Below are positions 8,384 through 15,742 of a stretch of 48,837 nucleotides of DNA, piece after piece. Source of the stretch: Prevotellaceae bacterium (lineage in GTDB: Bacteria; Bacteroidota; Bacteroidia; Bacteroidales; UBA932). Within the stretch, counting starts at the first letter, position 1. Every line of letters begins with the position of its first letter. A model generated the notes under the pieces. It ran no database searches and was not told where the DNA came from. It saw only the letters and a list, made by a program, of their open reading frames with translations. Both the position numbers and the translations under genes were made by a program. Location of the stretch: contig JAISBU010000007.1 of the NCBI GenBank assembly GCA_031266015.1, positions 1 through 48,837 on the forward strand, written 5' to 3'.

Positions 8384-8586
8384 TTACCTCCTTTTTGCTG
8401 ACACTTCTGTCATCCTGAGTTTCGATAAAGCGTTTTAAACAGTAAGGGAGATGACGTAATGGTTGAAAATGCAGCAGCTATTTTATTGTATTAAGTATTT
8501 GATTTTTAACTATTTACGCGTTATTATCATTGGTGGCGAAGCGAAAGTTCACATGTGAATAAAGAGAATGATTTGAATATCTCCCC
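8384..8586. other. Intergenic stretch without a recognised gene
   Basis: No convincing gene was seen. It holds a fragment of a common dispersed repeat (CTGTCATCCTGAG at about 8406) and a perfect 12-bp palindrome TTCACATGTGAA at 8548-8559 of unknown role. Confidence 0.4.
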
Positions 8587-8627
8587 AAATAAAAAATCCC
8601 GTGAACATTTCACGGGATTTTTTATTT
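8587..8627. terminator. Bidirectional hairpin terminator
   Basis: AAATAAAAAATCCCGTGAA (8587-8605) pairs perfectly over 19 bp with 8609-8627 around a CAT loop. A and T runs on the two sides let it act on either strand. It lies 31 bp beyond the stop of the minus-strand lipoprotein gene, which it should terminate. Confidence 0.85.
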
Positions 8628-8658
8628 GATAGAAGTTGTAATACTACTTCTTAGCTTG

Positions 8659-9177
8659 TTACTTTTTTGCGTCCTTCTTTTCAGCAGCAGGCTTTTGGCA
8701 AGCAGCGGTATCTTTTTTGCAGCACTTAGCGCTATCAGCCTTTGCGCAGCATTTTGCGCTGTCAGACTTTCCGCACTTCTCGCCGTCTTTTTTGCAGCAG
8801 TCAGCCTTTTCAATTTTTGCAGCGGCAACATAGTAGCCTTCCAATACCTCAACGGCCACCAGATTAGAGTCTGCTACAGCAACTTCTGCAACAACCTCAA
8901 CGACTTTACCGCTAACTTTAACTTTCTTACCACAAAGGCTTGGGCAAACCTTACCTTCGTTTGCGACAACCAAGATAAACCTGCTGGAGTCTTTGCCGCT
9001 AACCAATATGCGACCGGCCTCAGCATCTGCTACGATAGCTTTACCGCTGAAAGTTACTTCCTTACCTGCATACTTTGCAGGGTTAGCAGCAATTTCTTCA
9101 ACCTTTGTTTCGTTGCACTTAGAGTGGCAGCATGAAGCAAACATAGCTGCAAGTGCGATAAACATTAATTTTTTCAT
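8659..9177 (-). CDS. Lipoprotein with a nucleic-acid-binding-like (OB) core and a Cys-rich tail
   Basis: The 172-residue product starts best at the ATG at 9177: MKKLMFIALAAMFASCCHSK is a lipoprotein signal with lipobox FASC. A frame extension to 9207 has no signal logic. Residues 20-110 (VEEIAANPAKYAGKEVTFSG to VKVSGKVVEVV) resemble the OB-fold tRNA_anti-like domains found in Bacteroidota lipoproteins. The last 50 residues are rich in Cys and Lys in repeated blocks such as KADCCKK, SAKCCAKAD and SAKCCKKD, with an AEKKDAKK end. About a dozen cysteines in this tail suggest metal binding or disulfide cross-links at the cell surface. I know of no precise function. Confidence 0.7.
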   Translation of the reverse strand: MKKLMFIALAAMFASCCHSKCNETKVEEIAANPAKYAGKEVTFSGKAIVADAEAGRILVSGKDSSRFILVVANEGKVCPSLCGKKVKVSGKVVEVVAEVAVADSNLVAVEVLEGYYVAAAKIEKADCCKKDGEKCGKSDSAKCCAKADSAKCCKKDTAACQKPAAEKKDAKK

Positions 9178-9276
9178 TATCTGTTGGGTTTTAATAGTTA
9201 GGTACAAAGGTACAGATTGTTACTCGAAAGTCGGAATTTTTAACCAAATTTAGCCTAAAGGCTTGTTTTAGGGAAG

Positions 9277-10134
9277 TTACCAAAGTAACGAGATGGTGCA
9301 AAAAGTTGAGAAAATTATGCTGGCAACCCCATTGACAGCGGCAAACGCAACGTTGACACGGCTTATATCTTTACTGCTTATAATACAATGCTGGTAAATG
9401 AGGCAACCAATGAAGAGCGCCGCGCCAATGTAGTATATAACGTTGAAACCTGCTTGGTATCCTACAAGGATAACCAGGGCTGCGCAAATCACATGAACAA
9501 TGGAAGATAGCCACAAAGCCCTGTGACGGCCAATAGCCGATGGAATGGAGAACAATCCTGTGTTTTTATCAAAATCCTCATCAGGTAAGGCGTACAGAAT
9601 ATCAAATCCTCCGCTCCATAAAAGTACTATGACCGAGAACATTAGCGGAGTTAAGGTAAATGCTCCGGTAACGGCAATATATGCACCAATGGGAGCCAGC
9701 GACAGACCGAGCCCTAAAATAAAGTGGCAGAGCGCTGTAAAGCGCTTGGTGTAGCTGTATCCTAACACCACCGCCAGCGCTATGGGAGATAGTACAAAAC
9801 ATAATCTACTGATTATTAGAGTAGTAGCACAAAAGAGAATGGCGTTTACAATGCAGAAGGCCAGCGCATGCTGAGGTCTGACAGTACCCGAGGGAATTTC
9901 CCGATTTGCCGTACGGGCATTTGCCGCGTCAAACTTACGATCCGCATAGCGGTTGAAGCTCATGGCAGCATTCCGGGCAAAGAACATGCAAAGTACCACA
10001 AATAGCAGCATGAGCGGTTGAAATATTTGCCCCGGTTGTGTCACTCCTAAAGTGTAGCCAATCATGGCAAAAGGCAGGGCAAAAATGGTATGGCTGATTT
10101 TTACCAGCGATGCATAATTTTTTATATGTGACAT
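9277..10134 (-). CDS. UbiA family prenyltransferase (4-hydroxybenzoate polyprenyltransferase / MqnP-like)
   Basis: This integral membrane protein of 285 residues has about eight hydrophobic helices and both Asp-rich motifs of the UbiA family: NRYADRKFDAAN (NxxxDxxxD) and DILYALPDEDFD (DxxYxxxD). These hold the magnesium-prenyl diphosphate. By similarity it is annotated as 4-hydroxybenzoate polyprenyltransferase. In bacteria that make menaquinone through futalosine, the UbiA member MqnP does the prenylation, and the amidohydrolase at 42700 would fit the same route. The gene lies 32 bp after pheT on the same strand, probably co-transcribed with it. Confidence 0.88.
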   Translation of the reverse strand: MSHIKNYASLVKISHTIFALPFAMIGYTLGVTQPGQIFQPLMLLFVVLCMFFARNAAMSFNRYADRKFDAANARTANREIPSGTVRPQHALAFCIVNAILFCATTLIISRLCFVLSPIALAVVLGYSYTKRFTALCHFILGLGLSLAPIGAYIAVTGAFTLTPLMFSVIVLLWSGGFDILYALPDEDFDKNTGLFSIPSAIGRHRALWLSSIVHVICAALVILVGYQAGFNVIYYIGAALFIGCLIYQHCIISSKDISRVNVAFAAVNGVASIIFSTFCTISLLW

Positions 10135-10166
10135 TTGCTAGCCAATGACGTATGTTCATGCTTCTG

Positions 10167-12635
10167 CTATCGGAGTTGAGCGCCGAAGTTTTTCTCAAAT
10201 ACGCTTAGAAGATTTTTCATGGTGCACTCTATGTCCTGATCATTCATGGTGCGCTCATGGTCTTGCAGCGTGAATGAGAGAGCGTAGGATTTCTTTCCTG
10301 CCGGAATCTTATCTCCTTCGTATACGTCAAACAACGATACATTTTTGAGCAACTTTTTCTCAGCTTTTACAGCAGCTTCTCGCAGCTGAGCAAAGGTGGT
10401 TTTGGTGTCCACCAGCAGTGCAAGGTCACGTGTTACTTCGGGGTATTTTGGTAGCTCGCTGTAGGTAACTTTCAGCTTTGACGAATGCTGTAAAAGTGCG
10501 TTCCAGCGAATTTCAGCAGCATAAATTTCTTGCTTTACATCAAGTGTATTGCGTAACCTCCCGGATACAACTCCCATTTCTAAGAATGGTTTCCCCGCTA
10601 ACTTGCAGGCTATTCCATCTGTAAAAATATCAAGGGGTAATTCTGCTACTTGCAGCTGATCTAAGCTGATACCAAAACGTTGGCATAGCTGCTCAACAAA
10701 CTTTCTGAGCGTGTAAAAATTGCTGGGCATAGCCGCAATATTCCAGCTTTTCTCGTGCTCCTGTCCGCTCATGAGGATGCTCAAACGACGCTCTTCGGCA
10801 AAGCGTTCCGTAACGCCACCTGTGGGTGCAGCCTTACAGTATACATTTCCAAACTCATATAGCTTCAGGTTATTCTGACGATGATTGATGTTATATGCAA
10901 TAGCTTCTATTCCACCTATTAGCAAGGTCTGACGCATGGCATTTAGCTCCACGCTATTCGGATTTTGCAACATAACCAACTTTTCCGCAGGATATGTTGT
11001 AAGCGAATCGTAGCGCTTTGAGCTGGTAAGTGATAGGCACATGATTTCGTTGAATCCGCTGCCGCTAAGCAAATCCGCTGTGAGGTTGGTGATATGCTCA
11101 TTGTCGGGTTTCGGAGAGTAGCTTAAGGTTGAATTTACATGCTGAGGAATTTCTACATTGTTGTAATCATAAATCCGCAAAACTTCCTCTACCACATCGC
11201 ATTCTCGGGTAACTTCTACACGGTATGTTGGAACGCTGACAGTTAGATTTCCACTACCAGTTCTGCCGTTTTCGCTTTCTACATTAAATTCTAACCCGAT
11301 GAGAATTTTCTTGATAACTTCCTTATCAATACACTTGCCAATGCTTGCCCAAATATTGGGGTAATAGAGCGTAATAACTTTTTTCGCAATGGGCTGTGGG
11401 TAAACATCTATCACTTCTGATGAGATTTGTCCGCCTGCAACCTCTTTCATGAGCATTGCGGCACGTTTAAGCGCATAAGCTGTAATGTTGGGGTCAGCTC
11501 CACGCTCGTAGCGGAAAGACGCATCTGTGCTAAGCATATGCCGCTTGGCGGCTTTGCGTATCCATACCGGATTGAAATAGGCGCTCTCTATGAAAACATT
11601 TACAGTGCCATCACTCACGCCGGAATCTACGCCACCGAATACTCCTGCGATGCACATTGGCTTGGTGGCGCTGCAAATCATAAGGTCTTGCGATGATAGC
11701 TTTCGCTCAACCTCGTCCAACGTTTTGAATGCAGCTCCTTCAGCGCATGTTTTTACCACTACCGTTTTTCCATCAATCTTGTCGGCATCAAAAGCATGCA
11801 GCGGTTGACCAATCTCGTGCAACACAAAGTTGGTTACATCCACAATGTTGTTGATGGGGCGCACTCCAATGGCATTCAACTTTTTTTGCAACCACTCGGG
11901 TGAGGGTGCAACCTTTACGCCTGAAACGGTAACGCCCGAATAGCGTGGACAAGCCTCGCTATTTTCAATCTTTATTCGATAGGTGTTGGAGGTGTTATCT
12001 ACCTTAAAATTCTCTACAGAAGGGCGGCTTAATTTCTTCAATTTTTCGGGAAAATACACAGCTAAATACGCTGCTAAATCTCGTGCAACACCAATGTGAG
12101 ATGCTGCGTCTATGCGGTTTGGCGTAAGTCCTATTTCGAAAACAAACTCGCTCTCCAGCTTCAAAAACTCTGCCATAGGTGTGCCCACCTTTGTATCAGC
12201 CGGAAGCACCATAATGCCGGCATGAGAGCTGCCAAAACCTAGCTCATCTTCCGCGCAAATCATGCCAAAACTCTCAACACCACGCAGCTTGGATTTTTTG
12301 ATTTTCACCTCTTCTCCATTAGAGAAATACAGCTGTGTGCCAATGGTAGCAACGGGGACTTTTTGCCCGGCTGCAACGTTAGGCGCTCCGCAAACAATTT
12401 GCAAAGGCTCTCCGCTGCCAACATCTACGGTGGTTACATGAAGTCTTTCTGCATCGGGATGCTGCTCACATGTCAGCACATGACCAACTACCACGCCCTG
12501 CAGACCGCCTTTGATGGCCTCCACCTTTTCTACTGCTTCTACCTCAAGCCCGATAGCCGTTAGTATTCTCGAAACCTCGTCAACGCTAACCTCTGCATTG
12601 ATGTAATCCTTTAACCAGCTGTACGATATTGTCAT
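10167..12635 (-). CDS. pheT: Phenylalanine-tRNA ligase beta subunit
   Basis: The 822-residue protein has the full domain order of bacterial PheT. MTISYSWLKDYINAEVSVDE begins the N-terminal domain; an EMAP-type tRNA-binding domain follows at about 45-150 (VVVGHVLTCEQHPDAERLHV, IVCGAPNVAAGQKVPVA). Next are the B3/B4 editing domain (NNIVDVTNFVLHEIGQPLHAFD), the B5 domain, the catalytic-like core with EVTRECDVVEEVLRIYDYNN, and the C-terminal anticodon-binding FDX-ACB domain (YSELPKYPEVTRDLALLVD). With PheS it charges tRNA-Phe. It is an essential gene lying between the two copies of the restriction-enzyme segment, so a simple deletion between those direct copies would be lethal. Confidence 0.97.
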   Translation of the reverse strand: MTISYSWLKDYINAEVSVDEVSRILTAIGLEVEAVEKVEAIKGGLQGVVVGHVLTCEQHPDAERLHVTTVDVGSGEPLQIVCGAPNVAAGQKVPVATIGTQLYFSNGEEVKIKKSKLRGVESFGMICAEDELGFGSSHAGIMVLPADTKVGTPMAEFLKLESEFVFEIGLTPNRIDAASHIGVARDLAAYLAVYFPEKLKKLSRPSVENFKVDNTSNTYRIKIENSEACPRYSGVTVSGVKVAPSPEWLQKKLNAIGVRPINNIVDVTNFVLHEIGQPLHAFDADKIDGKTVVVKTCAEGAAFKTLDEVERKLSSQDLMICSATKPMCIAGVFGGVDSGVSDGTVNVFIESAYFNPVWIRKAAKRHMLSTDASFRYERGADPNITAYALKRAAMLMKEVAGGQISSEVIDVYPQPIAKKVITLYYPNIWASIGKCIDKEVIKKILIGLEFNVESENGRTGSGNLTVSVPTYRVEVTRECDVVEEVLRIYDYNNVEIPQHVNSTLSYSPKPDNEHITNLTADLLSGSGFNEIMCLSLTSSKRYDSLTTYPAEKLVMLQNPNSVELNAMRQTLLIGGIEAIAYNINHRQNNLKLYEFGNVYCKAAPTGGVTERFAEERRLSILMSGQEHEKSWNIAAMPSNFYTLRKFVEQLCQRFGISLDQLQVAELPLDIFTDGIACKLAGKPFLEMGVVSGRLRNTLDVKQEIYAAEIRWNALLQHSSKLKVTYSELPKYPEVTRDLALLVDTKTTFAQLREAAVKAEKKLLKNVSLFDVYEGDKIPAGKKSYALSFTLQDHERTMNDQDIECTMKNLLSVFEKNFGAQLR

Positions 12636-12675
12636 TTTATATGCTGAAATAGGTGAGTCTTATTGAGATAACCAA

Positions 12676-12683
12676 CAAAGTTA
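12676..12683 (-). promoter_or_regulatory. Promoter -7 element for pheT
   Basis: On the minus strand this reads TAACTTTG (TAnnTTTG), 41 bp ahead of the pheT ATG at 12635. It is part of a divergent promoter region shared with surE. Confidence 0.5.
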
Positions 12684-12713
12684 CAAATTTTTTAGTGAAT
12701 GCTGAATTTTCGC

Positions 12714-12721
12714 TATCTTTG
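12714..12721 (+). promoter_or_regulatory. Promoter -7 element for surE
   Basis: TATCTTTG matches TAnnTTTG on the plus strand. It lies about 110 bp ahead of surE, which leaves a long leader. No clear -33 element was seen. Confidence 0.45.
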
Positions 12722-12830
12722 TATGTGCTGATGAAGGTAAGAGCATTAAAAAGCAGAGGTAAAATGAGCTACGTTCTTTTACTGTGATGGTGGATGTTTT
12801 TACGCTGTTTTTTTACTCAAAATTGATTTT

Positions 12831-13610
12831 ATGCAAAGACCGTTAATACTTGCCACTAACGATGATGGCATTAGGGCTAAGGGGTTACGTGCGATGGTGA
12901 ATATTGCCAAAGCTGTTGGGCGAGTGTTGGTGGTTGCTCCGGAAAAGGTGCACTCGGGTCAGTCGCATGCCATTACATCCACCATGCCATTGCGCTTGCG
13001 CAAGGTGGAGGAGAACTACTTTGGTGAGGATGTAGAAGCCTACGCTTGTGACGGAACTCCTGTGGACTGTGTGAAGCTGGCAATGGCACATTTGTTGAGC
13101 GGTAGGCCGGATATGATTTTGTCCGGTATTAACCATGGTTCCAACTCTTCGATAAGCGTTGTATACTCGGGAACAATGGCCGCCGCGCAAGAGGGTTCGC
13201 TTTACGGTATACCTTCGATAGGGATATCTTTGCTGGATTGGATTGACAATCCTGATTTTGCACCGTCCATATCCATTGGTAAAAAAATAGTGCTGCAGGT
13301 GATGCAGAATGGTCTTCGCCACGAGGTATGCCTGAATGTGAATATTCCAGCTATTCCGCTATCGGAAATAAAAGGCGTGAAGATATGCAGACAAGCTAAC
13401 GGAACTTGGATTGAGGACTATGACCGTCGTGTGGATCCACATGGAGGAGAATACTTTTGGCTTAGAGGTAAATTTGTAAATAATGAGCCTGAGGCGCAGG
13501 ATACGGATGAGTGGGCGCTGAGTAACGGGTATGCCTCTATTGTTCCCATTCAGCCGGATATGACCAGCTATGCGGAAATAGACAGGTTGAAGTTGGAATG
13601 GAAAATTTAG
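12831..13610 (+). CDS. surE: 5'/3'-nucleotidase SurE
   Basis: The 259-residue protein shows the SurE metal site near its start (ILATNDDGIRAKG, with the NDDG acid pair), VVAPEKVHSGQSHAIT, CDGTPVDCVKLAMAHL and the loop SGINHGSNSSISVVYSGTMAAA with the conserved Asn and Ser. SurE removes phosphate from nucleoside 5'- and 3'-monophosphates and some short polyphosphates, and is part of stationary-phase survival in many bacteria. Length is normal for the family. It sits at the start of a pair with rpe, but a 305-bp gap with remnant coding sequence lies between them. Confidence 0.95.
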   Translation: MQRPLILATNDDGIRAKGLRAMVNIAKAVGRVLVVAPEKVHSGQSHAITSTMPLRLRKVEENYFGEDVEAYACDGTPVDCVKLAMAHLLSGRPDMILSGINHGSNSSISVVYSGTMAAAQEGSLYGIPSIGISLLDWIDNPDFAPSISIGKKIVLQVMQNGLRHEVCLNVNIPAIPLSEIKGVKICRQANGTWIEDYDRRVDPHGGEYFWLRGKFVNNEPEAQDTDEWALSNGYASIVPIQPDMTSYAEIDRLKLEWKI

Positions 13611-13682
13611 GGTAAAAGTTTACACTTTTGTTCCCTGAAATTACAATCGTACTTAGAATACTTTATTGTAAAAAAAGAATAG

Positions 13683-13900
13683 AATAGCAAGGCCAGGGAA
13701 TGCATATACATCTCATATACAGATGTTTATGTGAAGAGTTTCGATAAAAGTTGTGGTTGGACACAGGCGCATTGGCAAAAGTTACATTTTGTATCAGCAA
13801 ATGGACTTGATACGGCAGGAGGAGCCCAACGCTATATTGTGTACGTTAATAAGGAGAAGGTTGAGTTTGCCGACACTACGGGTTTAAATTGTAAATTGTA
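13683..13900 (+). pseudogene. Possible gene remnant between surE and rpe
   Basis: This 305-bp gap contains a 72-codon open stretch with no good start codon. It reads like protein: YVKSFDKSCGWTQAHWQKL, then FVSANGLDTAGGAQRYIVYV and NKEKVEFADTT. It ends just before the AT-rich leader of rpe, where AAATTGTA is repeated. I do not recognise a family. It may be the end of a lost gene or chance. Confidence 0.35.
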
Positions 13901-13915
13901 AAATTGTAAATTGAT

Positions 13916-14560
13916 ATGCTAATATCGCCATCGTTACTATCGGCAGATTTTTTGCAGCTGGGCGCAGAGGTTGAAATGCTCAACAATAGCGCCGCAGATT
14001 GGATGCATGTGGATGTAATGGACGGAGTGTTTGTGCCGAACATTTCGTATGGATTACCTGTACTGAGCGCCATTAGCAGGGTGGCAAAAAAGCCTCTTGA
14101 TGTGCACCTTATGATTGTGGATCCGAATCGTTATGTGGAACAGTTTAAGGAGGCCGGAGCCAACATTCTTACCGTGCAGTACGAGGCCTGTACACACCTG
14201 CATCGTACGCTGGAGCATATCAAGAGTTTAGGCATGATGGCAGGAGTGGCGCTGAATCCACATACTCCGGTGAGCATGCTGGAGGAGGTTACTCAAATGT
14301 TGGATTTAGTGTTGGTTATGTCGGTAAATCCGGGCTTTGGCGGACAGAAATTTATTCCTCAAAGCATCGACAAAGTGTCGCGAATGAAAGAATTGTTATT
14401 ACGCAAAAAATCCAAGGCTTTAATAGAAGTGGATGGCGGCATTGGGCTGCTTAATGCGCCTTTGTTGCAGGTTGCCGGGGCTGATGTATTGGTTGCCGGA
14501 AATTGTATTTTCTCAGCGGAAAATCCAGCGGCTATGGTGGATAGGATGAAGCAGGTTTAA
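13916..14560 (+). CDS. rpe: Ribulose-phosphate 3-epimerase
   Basis: This 214-residue TIM barrel begins MLISPSLLSADFLQLGAEVE and has the metal-binding HVDVMDGVFVPNISYG and DVHLMIVDP. The substrate loops MSVNPGFGGQKFI and ALIEVDGGIG complete the active site, with VDGG carrying the second catalytic Asp. It converts ribulose 5-phosphate to xylulose 5-phosphate in the pentose phosphate pathway. Length and motif order are normal. It is preceded by the AT-rich repeat AAATTGTAAATTGTAAAATT. Downstream is a graveyard of gene fragments, so nothing functional is co-transcribed after it. Confidence 0.96.
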   Translation: MLISPSLLSADFLQLGAEVEMLNNSAADWMHVDVMDGVFVPNISYGLPVLSAISRVAKKPLDVHLMIVDPNRYVEQFKEAGANILTVQYEACTHLHRTLEHIKSLGMMAGVALNPHTPVSMLEEVTQMLDLVLVMSVNPGFGGQKFIPQSIDKVSRMKELLLRKKSKALIEVDGGIGLLNAPLLQVAGADVLVAGNCIFSAENPAAMVDRMKQV

Positions 14561-14579
14561 GGTTAAAATAGAGCTATAA

Positions 14580-15182
14580 ATAGTTGTAGAGAGTGCGGTT
14601 AAATAATTGGCTTGCGCGGCGTTCAGACTCATTTCGCCCTGTAAGAGATTGCTCATGGAAGCCAAATCCTCGCGGTATTTTAAAGCGGCTTCGTCATAGA
14701 CTTTTTCTGCAAGTTCGATGTTTTGTTTTTGCCGCCCCACGTTCGTTTTGTTGTTATGATAATTATAACGGCGTTTTGATAGTCGGCAGTAAATTTTTCC
14801 TTTTGGTTGAAAAGCAAAGCCTCTGTTTTTTGGATTTCCATTTTTGCCTGCCGGGATTTTGAGCGTTTTTTAAATCCGTCAAAAACGGGAATACCAATGT
14901 ATGAAGTGCCGTACCATTTATTTTCCGGACTTTCACTGAAATAATTTTTAAACTCTTTTCGCAACCCTTGAACGGAATATTGTCCCGTGAGTGCAAGCGC
15001 GGGAATATATCCGCTGTTCATCATTTTTCTGTTTGCGCGGTTAATTTTTTGTTGTGTTTCCAACAATCTGATGTCAACGTGTTCAGAGAAATCCGTTGTC
15101 ATTTCGGGCAAATTTTGCAGTAAGCCCATTTTAGGGCTATCCGTTAAAACAATGGTATGGTTAAGTGGAATATTCAACATGT
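14580..15182 (-). pseudogene. TolC-family outer membrane protein gene, truncated and frameshifted
   Basis: On the minus strand this is the C-terminal half of a TolC-like protein of a different subfamily from the gene at 1803. NIPLNHTIVLTD is followed by VDIRLLETQQKINRANRKMM and SGYIPALALTGQYSVQG, then GIPVFDGFKKRSKSRQAKME. Near 14765 one base is missing or added, and the frame moves to KTNVGRQKQNIELAEKVYDE, then AALKYREDLASMSNLLQGE. The N-terminal 200 or so residues are absent. The upstream break is directly against a RhuM fragment at 15206. It is clearly dead. The RND/AraC neighbours usually seen with such genes suggest a decayed second efflux locus. Confidence 0.82.
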
Positions 15183-15205
15183 ACTTTATCATGTTGTATT
15201 GTTGC

Positions 15206-15298
15206 CGTAAGCCAGACAGTATCGTTTTCTACGAGGACATTCATACTGACATCGCCATCCTGTGTTTGATAAATTACTAAACCGTAGAAAATAGACAT
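15206..15298 (-). pseudogene. N-terminal fragment of a RhuM-family protein
   Basis: The minus-strand frame from ATG 15298 reads MSIFYGLVIYQTQDG, then VSMNVLVENDTVWLT. It matches the start of RhuM/virulence-type proteins, which normally go on with QKQMAELF. Here the frame runs into the TolC fragment and stops at 15161. Only about 31 codons are left. Confidence 0.6.
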
Positions 15299-15578
15299 CC
15301 TCGACTACCTCAACGAAAACTACATGTACGACCTTTCGCCGGAAGACATGGCGAACTTTACCGGTAGAAGTCTTACTACTTTCAAGCGCGATTTCAAGAA
15401 GATAAGTCCCCTGTCCCCGCAAAAATGGCTGATACAAAAGCGTCTCGAAGTGGCGCAGCAAAAACTCCGCAATGGCAACAGAAAAGTATCGGACGTCTGT
15501 TTTGAAGTCGGGTTTAAAAACCTGTCGCATTTTTCCAACGCTTATCGGAAAGCCTTCGGAACAGCGCCGTCGAAGTAA
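15288..15578 (+). pseudogene. AraC-family regulator, C-terminal DNA-binding domain only
   Basis: The frame contains KIDILDYLNENYMYDLSPED and the two helix-turn-helix units of AraC regulators: MANFTGRSLTTFKRDFKK and VSDVCFEVGFKNLSHFSNAY, with the family signature FRKAFGTAPSK-like end. The sensing domain is missing: a stop codon lies just upstream, and only an internal ATG at 15324 is available. It could still make an 84-residue DNA-binding peptide, but it is more likely a remnant. It lies between two TolC pieces and a RhuM piece. Confidence 0.8.
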
Positions 15579-15587
15579 AGGGAGTAA

Positions 15588-15657
15588 TTCATTGTACTGG
15601 TCACGGCTCTGCTGCCGGATGCTTTGGGCGTCGAGCAGGTCGGAGGGTGCCTGCCAG
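15588..15657 (-). pseudogene. Small tolC fragment
   Basis: On the minus strand this reads SDLLDAQSIRQQSRDQYNE, matching SDLLDAQSLLQQTRDQYTE near the end of the intact TolC (nucleotides 2998-3060). It is a 20-odd-codon piece in inverted orientation, directly upstream of the Type IIG gene's promoter. Confidence 0.7.
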
Positions 15658-15717
15658 TAGTACTTTAAGAATCAAAATCATTCAGCCCGATTTATTCGCA
15701 ATTACAGACAAAATCCA

Positions 15718-15725
15718 TACCTTTG
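15718..15725 (+). promoter_or_regulatory. Promoter -7 element for the Type IIG gene
   Basis: TACCTTTG is a perfect TAnnTTTG match ending 17 bp ahead of the ATG at 15743. It supports 15743 over an in-frame upstream start at 15647, which would read through the promoter and the tolC fragment. Confidence 0.65.
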
Positions 15726-15742
15726 CAAAAATTATTTATAGC

